64,000 bases of DNA from Bradyrhizobium iriomotense (GCF_030160715.1 NZ_BSOW01000040.1:1-64000), one strand, 5' to 3'; positions 9,470 through 19,640 are shown, counted from the first letter of the stretch. Numbers and translations: made by a program. Notes: generated from the sequence alone by a model not told the origin.

Positions 9470-10175
9470 ATGACGACGATACCGCGTTGGCAAGCGCATA
9501 CCGCAAGCGATTACGATAGCGCAATGACTGCGCGATGCAGCAAGCTTCTAACCGAGATCGTCGCAGATGCAGGTCGACGACAAGTCATCCTGGCCGATCC
9601 GCGAGATCTACACCGCGAACTCTTCGCGCCATTCGCGCCGCCCACTCACGCCGACTATGCCGGCACCTATATCGGTACGCCCGGCACTGCACTCGCAGAT
9701 CGGAGAATGTCGGCAGCAAGCCAGCTCGATCTTGGGACAGAGTATGAGTTCTGTCTTTCCGGCGAGGCGGCTCAGCGGGATGGTCGAACCGCTAAAGAAC
9801 ACCCATGCTCTGCTTGGGGAAGGCAGCGCGGACGATTACTGCGAGCTCATCGCGCCGACCCATACTTTCTGCTGGTTTTGGAATCCTTTCCTCGACGGCA
9901 ACGGCCACGTGCAGCGCGCGATTTTCGCCGCAATGGCAACGAACTTTGGCTATGCGCCCTCCCCCCGCTTCGTCATTCACGCGCGCCCGTTTGATCGCCT
10001 GCCCGGCAACCCTGAAGGCCAGCTTCTCCACGTGTATCCACCCGCGGATGACCCGATACTGTGTCTTTTCGGTCCGCGTGAAGACGAGTGGGCTGCGACG
10101 ATGACCATCGCCACGACAACCGAGCATGGGTTTATACACGAAGGATGGTCGACCACTTCAGGTATCGGGCGATAA
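9470..10175 (+). pseudogene. Frameshifted Fic-domain (AMPylator-type) protein gene
   Basis: The gene runs through two reading frames. From 9470 the first frame encodes a Fic-type N-terminal stretch (LHRELFAPFAP, YAGTYIGTPGTALADRR, GTEYEFC). Near 9757 the homologous reading moves to another frame giving LSGMVEPL, DDYCELIAPTHTF and NPFLDGNGHVQRAIFAAMA, ending at 10175. One inserted or lost base would explain this. The core motif is a variant of HPFx(D/E)GNGRxxR: the catalytic His is Asn and the first Arg is His. Fic enzymes transfer AMP or related groups to target proteins and occur among type III effectors. Unless the frameshift is a sequencing error or is bypassed, this copy is inactive. Confidence 0.75.
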
Positions 10176-10201
10176 GGTCCATAGCCGCTGAGGTTTTAGC
10201 C

Positions 10202-10480
10202 ATGGGAATCGATATGAGATCTCTGTTCATATTGTTGTCGTTGATCGTCATTCCGTCCGCAGCGCGCTGTGAGGACGTGTCCGCTCCGAGCAGGATCGAT
10301 AGCATCGCAAAGTCGGCCCGGGATTTGATGCCGACCACACCATCCCTGCCCTCTCTATCGCTGCCGTCGATGACCGACCTCTCCTTTACCCAGCTTTTCC
10401 GATGCGACCGGCCGGGTGATGACGGGGTTCAACACCTTTACCCAACAGGCTGGCGACGCCCTGCCATACTCGAGATTTGA
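10202..10480 (+). CDS. Small exported protein of unknown function, possibly frameshifted
   Basis: This is a 92-residue frame starting at ATG 10202 (alternative ATG 10214). It begins with a clear Sec signal peptide (MRSLFILLSLIVIPSAARCE). The mature part is Ser/Pro/Leu-rich (PTTPSLPSLSLPSMTD). Near 10390 another frame gives a more protein-like continuation (FSDATGRVMTGFNTFTQQ) running to about 10543, so the intact gene may have been longer. The family is not recognised. Confidence 0.4.
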   Translation: MGIDMRSLFILLSLIVIPSAARCEDVSAPSRIDSIAKSARDLMPTTPSLPSLSLPSMTDLSFTQLFRCDRPGDDGVQHLYPTGWRRPAILEI

Positions 10481-11010
10481 AGTCACAACATTTTGCGTAG
10501 CTTGGGGACTTCCGTGCTCGCCTACGTCTGAAGTCAACGAGTAACGCCGATCTGCCGAAGCTTAACGCCATCGCAGCAAAGGCGACCAACCGAGACGTTT
10601 TGGTTTCTGCACTCATCACGAGCGCTGCGACGGCAAAGCGTATCCAAAGCACGATGCTACTCGAGGACCGCATATGTCGATGTCGATGTTGCGGTACCGC
10701 CGCGAATGAACACGAAGTTTGAAGGCTGCTGAAAAAAGAAGAACCGGTTCGCGACCCGGACGAGCTGGAAATATCTTGTAAGTGATCAGTCAACCGAACC
10801 ATTATTCGCTGCCAACTGCGAGAGGCCCTGTCGGCGTCGCGATCGCGGGTTCGAAAATCTCAGCGGCCACGAGCAGCGCTCAAAACGAGGTCGGTGCTAT
10901 CTCTGGCAACTTTCGCCACGTCGGCGGCGTCCTTGAGACTTTTCTTCATGAAGCTCAGTTGGACGACAAACAAGAGAGCTTGAAGAACGCCGACAATAAC
11001 GAGGCTAAAC
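10481..11010. other. Non-coding or decayed stretch
   Basis: No frame here has both a ribosome site and protein-like composition. An 88-codon forward frame (10782-11048) overlaps the start of the next small gene and is judged doubtful. Confidence 0.3.
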
Positions 11011-11367
11011 GTGAAGAAAGCCGGACGCGTCCTTGGTCAGCCAAGTAGAACCCGCGACATCGGCATCTGCGCTCTTGGCATTGGCACTGTGGTCCTTAGC
11101 TTCCTTCTGTTCTATGGTTTGCTGCGGTTGATCGGATTATTTCCGATAGAAGACAAGGCCTACCGCAAAAATGGCGGCGGCCAAAAAAAGCACAAGACTA
11201 TTTCAGGAACCCGAAATCGGCGCATCGAATTTCACAATTGGGCCCCCACCTCAGTTCATGGACGGGCCGATGCCGGCCAGCTCGGCCAGCAGCCTAAGTG
11301 GTTGCGTATCGCGTCCGTCGCTGCGCTGATGACCTCCTCGCGCTGGTCGCCGACCACGACGCTGTGA
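11011..11367 (+). CDS. Small membrane protein, unknown
   Basis: This 118-residue frame starts with GTG preceded by GAGG six bases upstream. Residues about 15-45 form one strong hydrophobic segment (ICALGIGTVVLSFLLFYGLL) followed by a charged tail. The last third overlaps, on the opposite strand, the small gene ending at 11256, so one of the two 3' ends may be spurious. The family is not recognised. Confidence 0.35.
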   Translation: MKKAGRVLGQPSRTRDIGICALGIGTVVLSFLLFYGLLRLIGLFPIEDKAYRKNGGGQKKHKTISGTRNRRIEFHNWAPTSVHGRADAGQLGQQPKWLRIASVAALMTSSRWSPTTTL

Positions 11368-11501
11368 ATCACGGCAGCGAGCACCCCAGCAGCCCTCGTG
11401 ACCGCCTTCTGACCTGTGTCAGAGCTGTCGACTATCTTGATCGAGAGGTCGTGGACGAACTCTAGATGCTTCGCGATCTCACGTTCGACGTCGTCATTCA
11501 T
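11256..11501 (-). CDS. Small acidic helical protein, unknown
   Basis: This 81-residue protein starts at ATG 11501 with a good ribosome site (AGAAGGA, nine bases upstream). The sequence is mostly amphipathic helix (MNDDVEREIAKHLEFVHDLS), with no signal peptide or membrane segment. Composition is normal rather than arginine-rich, which supports a real gene. Its size and position among effector-related DNA would fit an accessory or chaperone-like protein, but that is only a guess. Confidence 0.5.
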   Translation of the reverse strand: MNDDVEREIAKHLEFVHDLSIKIVDSSDTGQKAVTRAAGVLAAVIHSVVVGDQREEVISAATDAIRNHLGCWPSWPASARP

Positions 11502-11703
11502 TCGCGAAATTCCTTCTGTCTATGCCGCTCTCGCGCGCAGCATGATTGCACCAGAATGGTGTAATTATGATGCTCGCTCTTGTGGGTTGACAAGGCTTGA
11601 GTGCGCCGACAACGATTCGCGCACCACCGAGTGGTGGGCAGGCCGGCCCAGTGCAGCAAACACCTGACCAGCCCTAACCTTCAATATGGAAGTTATATCC
11701 ATG

Positions 11704-11731
11704 CTTCAGCTTGACGTACGTACCGTAAAAG
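11704..11731 (+). promoter_or_regulatory. tts-box-like site
   Basis: The forward strand has TTCAGCTTGACGTACG followed by an A-rich end. This matches the start of the tts consensus and resembles the box at 9118-9145. The only downstream reading is the decayed gene from about 11850, so the site may be an orphan promoter of a dead effector gene. Confidence 0.45.
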
Positions 11732-11849
11732 CCGTGTGGGCCGCGACATCAGTCAATTAGGGACGAGATGCTGCATTCCCTGCAGTGGCGAGTCGCTCTC
11801 ACTGTCACGACACGCGACACCCATGGGGATTATGTTCCTGACAGGCCAG

Positions 11850-12373
11850 CATGAGCCGAGACATCGCAGGTCCGGACAGCCATTGACATCATCCAGGCCA
11901 CAAATGCGTTCGACTTGCTCTCGAATGAGGAGCGTGCGCGGCTTCGCGAGATCCTGTACCGACCAGGTGCAGGTTTACATTGACGAGGTCGAGCAGGAGC
12001 GTGCCGCTGAGGCCGCGATGATGAAGCTGGCAACCATGTCAGAATTTGCCAACCGTTGAGGAATTCACCCGCGAGTTTCCACTCATGTCCGTTGTCAAGC
12101 AGCGGATCGAGATCGAGCGCGCGCTGCGCGATTTCGCGACCGAACCGCTTTTCTCCATCCCGCCCGACCAGTCTCGGCATCATGCCTCGAGAGCTGCAGC
12201 GCCGCGGCCTCGCACCGGCCAGCACGCAACAGTTTCTCGATTCTCTCCGCGTCATGAATGAAGTAGCGCATGGTGTTGACGTCGATCCGAAAGATCGCGC
12301 AGCGGGCCGTGGATGTCGGAACAATCTTTCTGGCTGAACTCGGCGACCTAAACGCTGGCCGTGAAAATTGAGC
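11850..12373 (+). pseudogene. Multiply frameshifted gene of unknown function behind a tts-like box
   Basis: Protein-like sequence jumps between frames: AIDIIQATNAFDLLSNEERARL (about 11880-11950), then VYIDEVEQERAAEAAMMKLA (to 12059), then VVKQRIEIERALRDFATE (from about 12090), then MPRELQRRGLAPASTQQFLD and VMNEVAHGVDVDPKD, then RAVDVGTIFLAELGDL ending near 12373. The last parts resemble an all-helical domain often seen as IEIERALR...LRELxRRG...LNxxAHG in bacterial accessory proteins (HEPN/DUF4145-like; tentative). At least three frameshifts make it a pseudogene. Confidence 0.45.
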
Positions 12374-12518
12374 CCGTGCCGATTCTTGCGCGCACAATCA
12401 ATGTGAAGACGCGCAACTTCCATTGGTCAATGCAAGATAGTCATTTATCTATACACAAGCGGGACACTGCGTTGTTTTAGGGCATTAAGATAGCGGGCGG
12501 CTCCAGAGCACTCGAAAC

Positions 12519-12623
12519 GCGGCTCTGCGGCACATTCACGACACCTTCGGCCATGCCTCGCTGACCACCACCAGCATCTTTCTGCAGACCGAGGGCGGCA
12601 CCCGGCATGCGACGATCAGCGTG
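12519..12623 (+). pseudogene. C-terminal fragment of a tyrosine recombinase/integrase
   Basis: One frame reads LRHIHDTFGHASLTTTSIFL followed by QTE. This matches the conserved LGHASxxTTxxYLQ region near the active-site tyrosine of XerC-type integrases. The expected catalytic Tyr is Phe (SIFL instead of SIYL), and no N-terminal part is present. It marks past integration in the region. Confidence 0.7.
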
Positions 12624-12772
12624 TGCACCGCCTTCGTTAGGATTCTTCTCTGCGATCCTCTGGCAGCACGCCGATGCGACTCCTATGATGCTGCCATCAG
12701 GTAGACCAAGATCACCCAGTCGCTGGCGCTTTGCTACGAGGAAGCGTCGCCGGCGCTTGGGCCTTTCATTTT

Positions 12773-15700
12773 TTAGTGCCGAGGCCACAGCGGCTGGAAA
12801 TGCCCCGGCGTGTGCAGAATGTGCACCAGTCGACCTTGTTCACCCAGGACAGGATGCACGGTCAGCCTGGCATTCGCATCTGCCGCATCTGCCTCGATGG
12901 CTTGAATGCGCACGCCAAGATGGTTCGCCAGCAAGACCCCGACGCCCTCAGCGCCGTAAAGGTCGATCTCGCCATGCGGATCGATTACGCCCATTTGAAC
13001 CAGCCCGTTTCGCAACGACCGAACCTCTTGTTCAAGTTGCCGAGTCTGCGGCGTTTCGTGGTCCAGGCGCATCGTGTTGTGGGCAAATTGAAGAACCGTG
13101 TCCAAAAGGCAATTCAGTCCTTGGCCACTGGCTTGTCCCACGTCGGCGTTGAATCGTCCCAAAAATGTTTGGAGCGTGTACCTCGACGGGCCGACAGGCA
13201 AGTCAGGCAGCGATGCGCCCGGCGCCTGGTGATGTGCTGCGGACGGCACGTCAAATGCGGCGGCAGCGCTGGGAAGGCTTGCGCCACCCCAGTCCTGCGC
13301 GCCAGTCGGTCGCGTGTCGCTGGCTTGGTAACTCGGCGCGTTCCATGATTCAGCGCCGTGTGCGTAGCTGTGCTCCTGCCAATCATCGATCTCGTCACAT
13401 CCAGGCGGTATCGAGATGTCGCGGAAGGCCAGCCAAGCCTCGCGCGTGACCTCGCGTCGTTGCTCGAGGGATGCGCCGTGCAGCTGCATGTCTTGAGCGC
13501 GCTTGTAAACATCGTGATAGCGCTCCTTCAGCTCGAAGGTTTCGGCCGTGTGAAATTGGATCTCCCAAGGCGTCCCGGCCGGGCTGCGCAAGGTGACGCT
13601 CACCGCGCTGAACGCTTCGTTCCTCTTGTTGAAGTGGTTGGTCAGCGCCGTCCTGGCATGCCCCTGCTGGTCCAACGTCGCGAGGATACGGCGGCAGCCC
13701 TCGGTGAAGTTCTGCGGCGAAAGCACCACGCTGTATCGCAGGGCATCGTTGACAGCGGCAACGGCCTCTTCGAGCGTCTTGTTCTTTGCTGCCATCAGCG
13801 AATCGAGTTTTGTGCGCAGCGAGCCCTTGGATTTCTGCCGGTGTTCCAGGCCGGCGAGATCAGCCCCTAAGGTGGACACGATCTGCTGCAGCATCGGCGT
13901 GATCTCGCGATCCATCTGCTGCGCGCGTTCGAACAGCGCACCTGCGGCTTGGGCGACTTGCGCTCGAGGTGTTTTGCCAAGCCGTGCTGCAGCCGGTGCT
14001 GGCGGCGGGGCCAGCATGCCTGCCTGCTGCAGCGACTGCACGGCGTTATGCATGACGCCGGCAGCCATGGTCGGCATGCGCTGTAACACGGACTTGGCCT
14101 GGTCGGGATCGAAGCGGTTGTGGCGCATCGCGCGGGCCGTCTCCTTGCCATGAGGCACGTTGCGTACTCGATCAGGGAACCTGGTTTCCTGGCGTTCGCA
14201 TGCCTCGATCACCTTGGAGAATAGCGCGGTGCCGGTATCGGACTTCAGCGCGTCGGTGCCGACCTTGATTGCGATGGTGAACAGGTTGCGCATCGTCAGC
14301 TCCGGCTCACCGGGGACCAGCCCGGGCTGTCCATCGGGGAACCGCTCATGCGACAGCCGGCAGACCGGGTAGTTGTCCAGGATGGCGTGGATGCGTGCCG
14401 GGACGTCGACGGCCTGGACGTAGGCCTGTGCCAAGTCCGGGAATCGTTGGGCCAGCGCTGCGGAAAGCTCGGCAGGCCCCGATGCCGTCGGCTGCCCCGA
14501 GGCCTGGTGATGCCGCAAGACCTCCCCATACAGCAGCATAGCCGCCTCTCGCGCGTCGGGCATGTGCGCGCGGCCGATCGCCTGGTACGCCTGCATCGCC
14601 AATGAATGCAGGGCCTGCGGGTCGGGCTGTGTACTCTCGAGAACGGCGCTCAGGCCGTTTCGCAACGAACGTTCGACGCCGTCGTACGTGCCGAACATCA
14701 TGGCGTGCGCCATCGCCTCGCGCAGGTCGTCGGGCTGCGAGAGGAAGCGCGTTGCCAGGGTGCTGGCCGTGCCCATGAGCCTGCGTCCGCGCTGCTCGGC
14801 CAGGATCTCGGGCGCACGCCCCGGCCGATAGTGCCCGCTGTCAGCGTCGAATGCCGGCGTGGCCGTCTTCGGCGGCTTGAAGGAACGGGGCTGGCCGCGC
14901 CGCGCGGCGCGCTCGTCCATCACGCGCGCGATCAGCGTCGCCAGCTTTGGGTAACCCGCATACATGAAGGCATCATCGCCGTCGCAATCCATGTTGCGCT
15001 TGCGCAGTTCATTGATCGGCAACGCTCCCAGCCGACCGGGCTGCACGATCTCCTTGACGCGCAGGCTGCCGGTGCTCACCATGTTGCTCGGGGCGGCGGC
15101 GCGGTCTCGCCCGGCGATCCAGCGCGACAAGGTCTTCAGGTCCTCCTTCGAGCACACCAGGTCCATGTTCTCGTGCGCGGGCGACCAGCACCCCCTGGGC
15201 GGGATGATGAGCATGCCCTTGCTGTGCAGCATCTCGGCATCCTCGCCCGAGTCGTCGTTGAAGCCGGTGTAGCTGTACTGGATGGCAAAGCACCTCGACA
15301 GGAATTCAGCTGTTGCATCCCCTTGGGCTGTGGTGGCGACTCGGTCCTCGTGCACCGGCAGCAGGTTTTCCTTGTCGTAGGGCGGCTTGCCGAGCAGCAG
15401 CGCGCCGCCTGCACGGTCGAAGGCGTCGCTGCGCTGGCGCGGCAGATGCACCTTGTTGTCAGCGGACGGCACGGCACGTATCTTCTGCCCCGCATAGCCA
15501 CCGCTGACGGTCAGGTCATAGAGCATCGTTGCATCGACGCCGAGGCGCGGCTGTCCGGCAGCAGAAGTTGCTTGCTGCCGGGCCAGGTTGTGCAGGCGGC
15601 GTTGCATAGCTTGATGCGCTTCCGCGATAGCTTCCACGTCGTATGGGAAGTGCTGTAGTGCCTGCGGTGCCAGCCTTTTGAGCTCGCTCTCTTCGGCTAT

Positions 15701-18700
15701 GAGCTTGCTTTGCTCTTCGCTGGCACGACCTCGGCGCACTGCCACCCATGCCTCGTAGTGCTTGCGGACCGCGGGAATGCGCATGGCCACCTCGAACTTG
15801 AGGAAGCCGCAGCCGTCATTGGGGCACAGGGCGATGTACTGGCCGCCTGGTCCGGCCAGCTTGAACGGGTGCTGCGGCCCTGGCACGTCGTCGATGAAGC
15901 CCATGCGCAGCGTGCCCTCGACGACGTGGTCGACCGGCACCATCTCCAGCAGCGCGCGTTGCATGCGCGACCAGTCCTCGCGCTGCGGCGCGAGCTTTGC
16001 GGCTAGCTGCATCAAAGCGCTGCCGGGGGCCGTGTCGGCATAGCGAACCGCCGGCAGCAGCGACGCCGCCGCCGTGCCGCCGGACAGGATGCCGGACGCC
16101 CGTTGATGGCCCGCTCGGCTCAAGCGGCTGCCGCCGAACAGATCGAAGCGCCACGGCTCGCCCAGGAAATTGAAGGTGCGCGCCAGCATGAACGCGGACA
16201 ACGAACCAGGCAGTTGCACCTCCACCAAGGGCAGACCGGTCAGGCGCGCAAACAGGGAGTACGGCTTGCTCTCGTTGTCCATGTTGCTCTTGAGCATCTT
16301 TCCCTGCATGTCCACCACGACGTGCCTGGCGTCGCCTGCGCCAGGGGCCAGCGGCTGGAGTAGGCCGGGCTGCGTTTGCATGCCTTGATGCACCTCCTGC
16401 ACGCTGAACTCGGAGGGCGCATGGCTTTGCGTGAGCTGCTCGAAGTGCGCGAGCATGTGCAAGTCCAGCGCGTCCAACACTTCATCGCCGGCTTCGATCT
16501 GCGCGATGAGGTTCCAGCTCATCTGCCCGAGGTCCGACTCGATCACCTCGCGTGTGCGCCCGAGCGTCTCCGTGACCCAAGTGGCCAGTTGGTCGCGGCG
16601 AGCTCGCACGGCCGAGCGCTGCCCCTCGACATTGCGCGGCTTCCACTGCCTGCTCACCACTGCGTAGGCCTTGAGCACCTGATAGAACGTCAGTGCCGGG
16701 CAGCGCGTGGTGTGCTGCTCGTCGGCGGGCGCAGCGCTCGCAACAGTGGCCGCGTCATCGGCTTGCTGTCCCTGCAGAAAGCGATCGATCTTGCGCGCGA
16801 CGATCGGCTGCATCTGATCGAAGACGGACAGTGCCAGGCGGTGATGACGCGAGAGGTCTTGGCTGCGGGCCAAGGGCAGCAAGCCCAGGCATAGGTTGCC
16901 CACCGATTCAAGATCCGTCTCGCGCAAGTGCGTTTCGCGGCACAGGTTTGCCACCCTGTTCAAGGCCGGCCTGGCCAGCGGCCGCATGTCGCGTTGCAGT
17001 TGTTCAATGACCATCGCCTTGAAGATCATGGCGATGTCCTGGGCCTGCGCCGTCCCGAAGTGATCTCGATGCAGGTCGAGGTGCGCGGCCAGCCCCTGAA
17101 GCTTCGCGCGCGCGAGCGCTTGAATCTCCGCCTCGTCCTCCGCATCCACTGCTGAGTGGGATAGGTGCGACAAGGCGTTGCCGACCCGCGCAAGCGTGGC
17201 CATGTCGAAATCGCGCCAGGGAAGGTCGGGCCCACCCGCCCGATCAGCCAGCGCGATCGATGCCCAGCGCCAGTCTGGCGCATGGGGCGACCCGCACAGT
17301 GCGTTGAGCGACATGGCGACTTCTTGCGCCTTCATTTCCGGCAGCAACGTGTCCTCGCTCACGACCCGTTCGGCCAGACGTTCAGTTGCGTCCCGGCACA
17401 CTTCGTTGTCGGGCCACTTGCTCAGCGCGTTGAGCGTGTTGGCGACATTTTGTGCGTCCATATCGTCGACCAAGGTCGCATCGACTGCGATTCGCTTGGC
17501 CAGGCACTGGGCCGCGTCCCGGCAGATCCGGCTGTCGGACCACTTGCTCAGCGCGTTGAGTGAGTGGGCGACACTTCGCGCGTTCATCTCGTGCAGCAAC
17601 GTGTCGTCGCGCGTGATCCGTTCGGCTAAGCGCCTGCCCGCCTTCCTGCACGAACGATTCTCGGGCGACTTGCTCAGTGCGTTGAGCAAGTTGGCGAGAT
17701 GTCGTTCATCCATGTCCTCGACCAGGAGCGCGTCATTGGCGATTCGCTCGGCCATGCGTCTGACAGTCATCTGGAAGACGGGGCTATCCAGCCACTTGCT
17801 CACGGCGTTGAACGCGCTGGCAACCGCTTCGGCGTTCATCTCCTGCAGCAACGCCTCGTCGCTCGCGACCCGTTCGCCCAAGCACTCGCCGGCACTTCGG
17901 CAAGCGGGGCTGCCGGGCCACTTGCTCAGCGCGTTGAGCGAGTTAGCAACATTTTGTGCGTCCATGTCCCGCACCAAGCCTGCATCGTTTGCGATTCGTT
18001 CAGCCAGACGTTCGCTGGCGTTCTGACAGGCAGGACTGTCGGGCCACTTGCTCACTGCGTTGAGCGAGATGGCGACCGCTTGAGCCACCATCTCCCAGAT
18101 CAAGGCGGCATCGTGCGCGATTCGCCCGGCGAGACGTTCGCCAGCGCTGTGGCAGTCTGGATTGCCAGACCACTTGCTCATTGCGTTGAGCACTAGGCTG
18201 GCCCCTTGAGCCGTTAGGTCCCGGTCCAGCCGCTCACGCAGCAGCACGCGTCCCAGCCGAGCGACGGCTTGTTCGCAGCGATAGCTGCGGGTGTTCTTCG
18301 ACAGAGCGTTCGCAAGCAATGCCAGGTTCTTGCCACTCAGCTCCGGCAGGCTGTCGTGTTCCAGCACCTCACCGGCGAGCCAAGCTACGGCCTGCATGCA
18401 CGTGGCTCTGCCCGGGTGCTTGCCAAGCTGGCTACCCAGGTGCACGAGTTGGTGCAGCGGGGCGTCTACGAACCAGTCGGTCTTGACCAAGTAGTGCGCG
18501 GCCAAGTCCGTGCAGCGTTCCAGATCCGGTCGATACTGATCGCTTTGTGGAGAAGTGGCGGAGCGCCCCAACATCTGGAAGTACCTGTTAAGCCATCCTG
18601 CGTTCTTCTCTGGCGTCGCACCGCGATCGAGAAATGGCAGCGCCCAGCCGTAGCCATTGCGGTCTGCCAACACGTTGTCGCGGGCCATTTCTATGCACGC

Positions 18701-19570
18701 TCGAGGATGCCGCACGTGATGTTCCCGTGGAAGGTCGGGTTGCACAGCAAGGCGCAGTTGCTCGCGCTGATACCGACGCAGCTGACGGAGTTGCTCGATC
18801 TCATCATGGCGCAGACCTCGCTCGCACTCCGTAAGCTGTTCCGCGGTTGGCGCGGCGTCTGCCCAGGCGCCTTGCGTAACCGGCAACATGCGGGAGGCGG
18901 TGCTGCCGTGACGAACGGGCTCAGGCGTGGCGGCCTCCGGCACCGCCGAGGACGTGCGGCGCGCAGTTTCCCTGAAATCCTCAAGGCCGACGCCCGCCTT
19001 GGCACGGTCGCGCTTGACGAAATCCATGCGAACCTCTGGATACATATCCGGCGCCGAGCCGTCTGACCACTTTTCGCGACGACTCTTCCTGAAAGCTTTG
19101 CCGAGCCCTGATTTGACACGAGAGAACAGTCCACGGGGCTTGCCGTCCTTGGTCCGCGTCGCAGGTTGCGCTTCCGATGGCGCTGTGTAGCGCATGCTAC
19201 TGAATGGCCTGTCCCGCAAGTCAGACTGTGAATCCTTTGCAGCCGGGCCAAGGGGAGCGCGCGGAATATCGACACTGAACCGCGTGCTACTGAACGAATT
19301 GTCCTGCAGGTTGGATCGGCGCGGCATCCGCATCGAACCACCAACGTCAGTATGCCGGATACTTCCATGCGCCTCTGCGGCTCGAGTGTCGGGCGAACTA
19401 GGGTCAGCGGATATCTCCTCCCGGGAGCCGAGTTGCAGCCTGTCCAACTGCTGCTCAAAGCCGATTTGACCCGCAGGCTCGTTGTCCGACTCTTGCCGCG
19501 CACGCTGCAGCTCTTGCTGCTCAGCGTACCACCGCATCCAATAGTTCGGATCGTTATGGCTGGGCTCCAC
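12773..19570 (-). CDS. SKWP-repeat type III effector with an OTU-like cysteine-protease-type C-terminus
   Basis: The protein has about 2,265 residues and starts at GTG 19570 with AGGGAG close upstream. Residues 1-300 are charged and partly disordered. Residues about 423-750 hold nine or ten units of about 42 residues (consensus NALSKWP), as in RipS/XopAD. The following long region parallels the first effector (LVEVQLPGSLSAFMLARTF, NDGCGF, FKPPKTATPAF) and includes MDCDGDDAF near residue 1526. A RelA/SpoT-like segment (about 1925-2020: NDALRYSV, LEHRQKSKGS, EIQFHTAETFELKERYHD) follows. The last 120 residues have an OTU-like layout: GLNCLLDTVLQ near 2148, LYGAEGVGVLLANHLGVRI, and the end HILHTPGHFQPLWP, supplying candidate catalytic Cys and His. 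A deubiquitinase-like role is inference. Identity as a secreted effector is well supported. Confidence 0.9.
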   Translation of the reverse strand: MEPSHNDPNYWMRWYAEQQELQRARQESDNEPAGQIGFEQQLDRLQLGSREEISADPSSPDTRAAEAHGSIRHTDVGGSMRMPRRSNLQDNSFSSTRFSVDIPRAPLGPAAKDSQSDLRDRPFSSMRYTAPSEAQPATRTKDGKPRGLFSRVKSGLGKAFRKSRREKWSDGSAPDMYPEVRMDFVKRDRAKAGVGLEDFRETARRTSSAVPEAATPEPVRHGSTASRMLPVTQGAWADAAPTAEQLTECERGLRHDEIEQLRQLRRYQREQLRLAVQPDLPREHHVRHPRACIEMARDNVLADRNGYGWALPFLDRGATPEKNAGWLNRYFQMLGRSATSPQSDQYRPDLERCTDLAAHYLVKTDWFVDAPLHQLVHLGSQLGKHPGRATCMQAVAWLAGEVLEHDSLPELSGKNLALLANALSKNTRSYRCEQAVARLGRVLLRERLDRDLTAQGASLVLNAMSKWSGNPDCHSAGERLAGRIAHDAALIWEMVAQAVAISLNAVSKWPDSPACQNASERLAERIANDAGLVRDMDAQNVANSLNALSKWPGSPACRSAGECLGERVASDEALLQEMNAEAVASAFNAVSKWLDSPVFQMTVRRMAERIANDALLVEDMDERHLANLLNALSKSPENRSCRKAGRRLAERITRDDTLLHEMNARSVAHSLNALSKWSDSRICRDAAQCLAKRIAVDATLVDDMDAQNVANTLNALSKWPDNEVCRDATERLAERVVSEDTLLPEMKAQEVAMSLNALCGSPHAPDWRWASIALADRAGGPDLPWRDFDMATLARVGNALSHLSHSAVDAEDEAEIQALARAKLQGLAAHLDLHRDHFGTAQAQDIAMIFKAMVIEQLQRDMRPLARPALNRVANLCRETHLRETDLESVGNLCLGLLPLARSQDLSRHHRLALSVFDQMQPIVARKIDRFLQGQQADDAATVASAAPADEQHTTRCPALTFYQVLKAYAVVSRQWKPRNVEGQRSAVRARRDQLATWVTETLGRTREVIESDLGQMSWNLIAQIEAGDEVLDALDLHMLAHFEQLTQSHAPSEFSVQEVHQGMQTQPGLLQPLAPGAGDARHVVVDMQGKMLKSNMDNESKPYSLFARLTGLPLVEVQLPGSLSAFMLARTFNFLGEPWRFDLFGGSRLSRAGHQRASGILSGGTAAASLLPAVRYADTAPGSALMQLAAKLAPQREDWSRMQRALLEMVPVDHVVEGTLRMGFIDDVPGPQHPFKLAGPGGQYIALCPNDGCGFLKFEVAMRIPAVRKHYEAWVAVRRGRASEEQSKLIAEESELKRLAPQALQHFPYDVEAIAEAHQAMQRRLHNLARQQATSAAGQPRLGVDATMLYDLTVSGGYAGQKIRAVPSADNKVHLPRQRSDAFDRAGGALLLGKPPYDKENLLPVHEDRVATTAQGDATAEFLSRCFAIQYSYTGFNDDSGEDAEMLHSKGMLIIPPRGCWSPAHENMDLVCSKEDLKTLSRWIAGRDRAAAPSNMVSTGSLRVKEIVQPGRLGALPINELRKRNMDCDGDDAFMYAGYPKLATLIARVMDERAARRGQPRSFKPPKTATPAFDADSGHYRPGRAPEILAEQRGRRLMGTASTLATRFLSQPDDLREAMAHAMMFGTYDGVERSLRNGLSAVLESTQPDPQALHSLAMQAYQAIGRAHMPDAREAAMLLYGEVLRHHQASGQPTASGPAELSAALAQRFPDLAQAYVQAVDVPARIHAILDNYPVCRLSHERFPDGQPGLVPGEPELTMRNLFTIAIKVGTDALKSDTGTALFSKVIEACERQETRFPDRVRNVPHGKETARAMRHNRFDPDQAKSVLQRMPTMAAGVMHNAVQSLQQAGMLAPPPAPAAARLGKTPRAQVAQAAGALFERAQQMDREITPMLQQIVSTLGADLAGLEHRQKSKGSLRTKLDSLMAAKNKTLEEAVAAVNDALRYSVVLSPQNFTEGCRRILATLDQQGHARTALTNHFNKRNEAFSAVSVTLRSPAGTPWEIQFHTAETFELKERYHDVYKRAQDMQLHGASLEQRREVTREAWLAFRDISIPPGCDEIDDWQEHSYAHGAESWNAPSYQASDTRPTGAQDWGGASLPSAAAAFDVPSAAHHQAPGASLPDLPVGPSRYTLQTFLGRFNADVGQASGQGLNCLLDTVLQFAHNTMRLDHETPQTRQLEQEVRSLRNGLVQMGVIDPHGEIDLYGAEGVGVLLANHLGVRIQAIEADAADANARLTVHPVLGEQGRLVHILHTPGHFQPLWPRH

Positions 19571-19640
19571 ACCACGCTCCCTAGATGAAATGAATCTTCA
19601 TAGCTGCCTCAGAGCTAGACTCCAGTGCACTGACCACAAA

